Source: Bacteroidales bacterium UBA2030
GTDB taxonomy: Bacteria; Bacteroidota; Bacteroidia; Bacteroidales; TTA-H9
NCBI GenBank assembly: GCA_002332755.1
Contig: DDBO01000204.1
Location: 1 to 14,556, forward strand
Reading direction: 5' to 3'
Length of the DNA stretch: 14,556 bases
The notes beneath the pieces are model-generated. The model saw only the letters and a list, made by a program, of their open reading frames with translations, was not told the origin of the DNA and did no database searches. This document shows, piece by piece, positions 13,690-14,556 of the stretch (its first letter is position 1; the number at the start of each line of letters is the position of its first letter). Made by a program: the position numbers and the translations under genes.

Positions 13690-14556
13690 GTGATATTTCA
13701 AAAGAAAAACATTTTCGTATTGGTATTTTGGGGGCTGGGTATGGTTATGTTTGCCCAGAATGTTCAGTTTATCAGTCCTTTGACGAGGCCATTGCGACTC
13801 TCGGGGACTTTTGGAGAACTCCGCCCCGATCATTTTCATGCAGGAATCGACATTAAAACCAATCAGGAAGAAGGTTGGCCTGTGATTGCGATAGCCGATG
13901 GATACGTGTCTCGCATTGCAATTTCACCTACAGGCTATGGAAAGGCACTATATATCGATCATCCGGGAGGATATACCAGTGTTTACGCTCATTTGCAACG
14001 AATGAATGGGCAGATTCAGTCATACATTATCAAGAAGCATTACGAATTGCGTTCTTACCGAATGGATATCGCACTTAAACCGGGTGAACTTCAGGTGAAG
14101 AAAGGGGATACGATAGCCTTTTCAGGAAATTCGGGTTCATCGGGAGGCCCGCATCTTCACTTCGAAATACGTGATAGCCGTACCCAGCAAACACTCGATC
14201 CCTTAGCTTTTGGGTTTCCAGTTAAAGACTGGGTGCGTCCCACCCTCAATTTTATTAAGGTTTATCCCAATAATGACGGGTCTTTGGTGGATAATTCTCT
14301 TGCACCAAAAATTTACTATCTGGCCGGGTGGGGGCCGAGATACCGACTTAGAGACAAGGATACACTATACATTTCAGGCAGTGCATGGTTTGGTATTTCA
14401 GCCCACGATCTGCTGGTGGATGAGCCCAATAAAAACGGAGTCAAATCGGTTCAATTATTTATTGATTCTATTGAGGTGTTTTCGTTTGGCTTTGATCGGT
14501 TATCTTTTGATAAATCGCGTTACATCAATGCCCTGTGTGATTATTCGGAATGGTAC
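13690..14556 (+). CDS. M23 family metallopeptidase, exported (5' part, runs off the window)
   Basis: The first 289 residues of a peptidoglycan-type zinc endopeptidase (lysostaphin/LytM fold). The start is a GTG at 13690, 2 bases after the HAD stop. The next in-frame ATG would cut into the signal peptide. An N-terminal signal (KNIFVLVFWGLGMVMFAQ) ends at about residue 22. The catalytic domain follows directly: HAGID (zinc ligands H50 and D54), the AHLQR histidine H101, and HLHFE (H155 and H157). VKKGDTIAFSGNSGSSGGPHLHF is the classic C-terminal motif of the domain. Beyond residue about 175 is a further beta-rich region of unknown role that continues to the right edge with no stop. In Bacteroidota such proteins often cleave cross-links of peptidoglycan or act on division; the exact bond cannot be told. 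Confidence 0.9.
   Translation, partial: MIFQKKNIFVLVFWGLGMVMFAQNVQFISPLTRPLRLSGTFGELRPDHFHAGIDIKTNQEEGWPVIAIADGYVSRIAISPTGYGKALYIDHPGGYTSVYAHLQRMNGQIQSYIIKKHYELRSYRMDIALKPGELQVKKGDTIAFSGNSGSSGGPHLHFEIRDSRTQQTLDPLAFGFPVKDWVRPTLNFIKVYPNNDGSLVDNSLAPKIYYLAGWGPRYRLRDKDTLYISGSAWFGISAHDLLVDEPNKNGVKSVQLFIDSIEVFSFGFDRLSFDKSRYINALCDYSEWY

Noticed and set aside
13890..14078. Plus-strand open frame in another frame within the M23 gene
   Set aside because: It overlaps the HAGID, AHLQR and HLHF zinc-peptidase frame, which is open and motif-rich from 13690 to the window end.

Overview
The window looks like ordinary chromosomal DNA from a member of the Bacteroidota. Three things support this: a secreted protein with a C-terminal type IX secretion (T9SS) sorting domain, several promoter-like sites matching the Bacteroidota -7 element TAnnTTTG, and A/T-rich leaders without Shine-Dalgarno sequences. 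The protein types also fit, for example the Bacteroides-type M49 peptidase motif HECLGH and a RelA/SpoT paralogue with a decayed hydrolase. I see no tRNA, rRNA, CRISPR array, insertion sequence or phage gene, and no gene-free stretch longer than about 220 bases.

Layout. At the left edge is the 3' end of a dihydroorotate dehydrogenase gene (pyrD) on the plus strand, with an unexplained in-frame TGA at 13-15. It converges on sucD (minus), and each gene has a terminator-like hairpin between them. mnmE (tRNA wobble-uridine modification) diverges from sucD behind a good Bacteroidota promoter. Next comes a secreted seven-repeat beta-propeller protein with a T9SS tail, convergent with a small exported HExxH metallopeptidase. 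That peptidase diverges from a relA/spoT-type stringent-response gene whose hydrolase active site is degenerate and whose synthetase is intact.

From 7960 to 13053 there is a probable operon: a YD-repeat lipoprotein, purK and purE (consecutive steps of purine synthesis, overlapping by 37 bases), a comB-like phosphatase, and a DPP III (M49) lipoprotein peptidase. It is closed by a strong intrinsic terminator at 13102-13131. A second unit then starts with a HAD-family phosphatase, followed 2 bases later by a GTG-initiated M23 peptidase that runs off the right edge.

Functionally the window mixes housekeeping metabolism (pyrimidine, purine, TCA cycle), tRNA modification, stringent response and cell-envelope or exported proteins. 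I found no convincing new defence, mobile or RNA system. The points most worth a second look are the in-frame TGA in pyrD, the decayed hydrolase and five-proline run in the RelA-like protein, the regular 14/16-residue repeat lipoprotein fused transcriptionally to purKE, and the comB gene in a purine operon.
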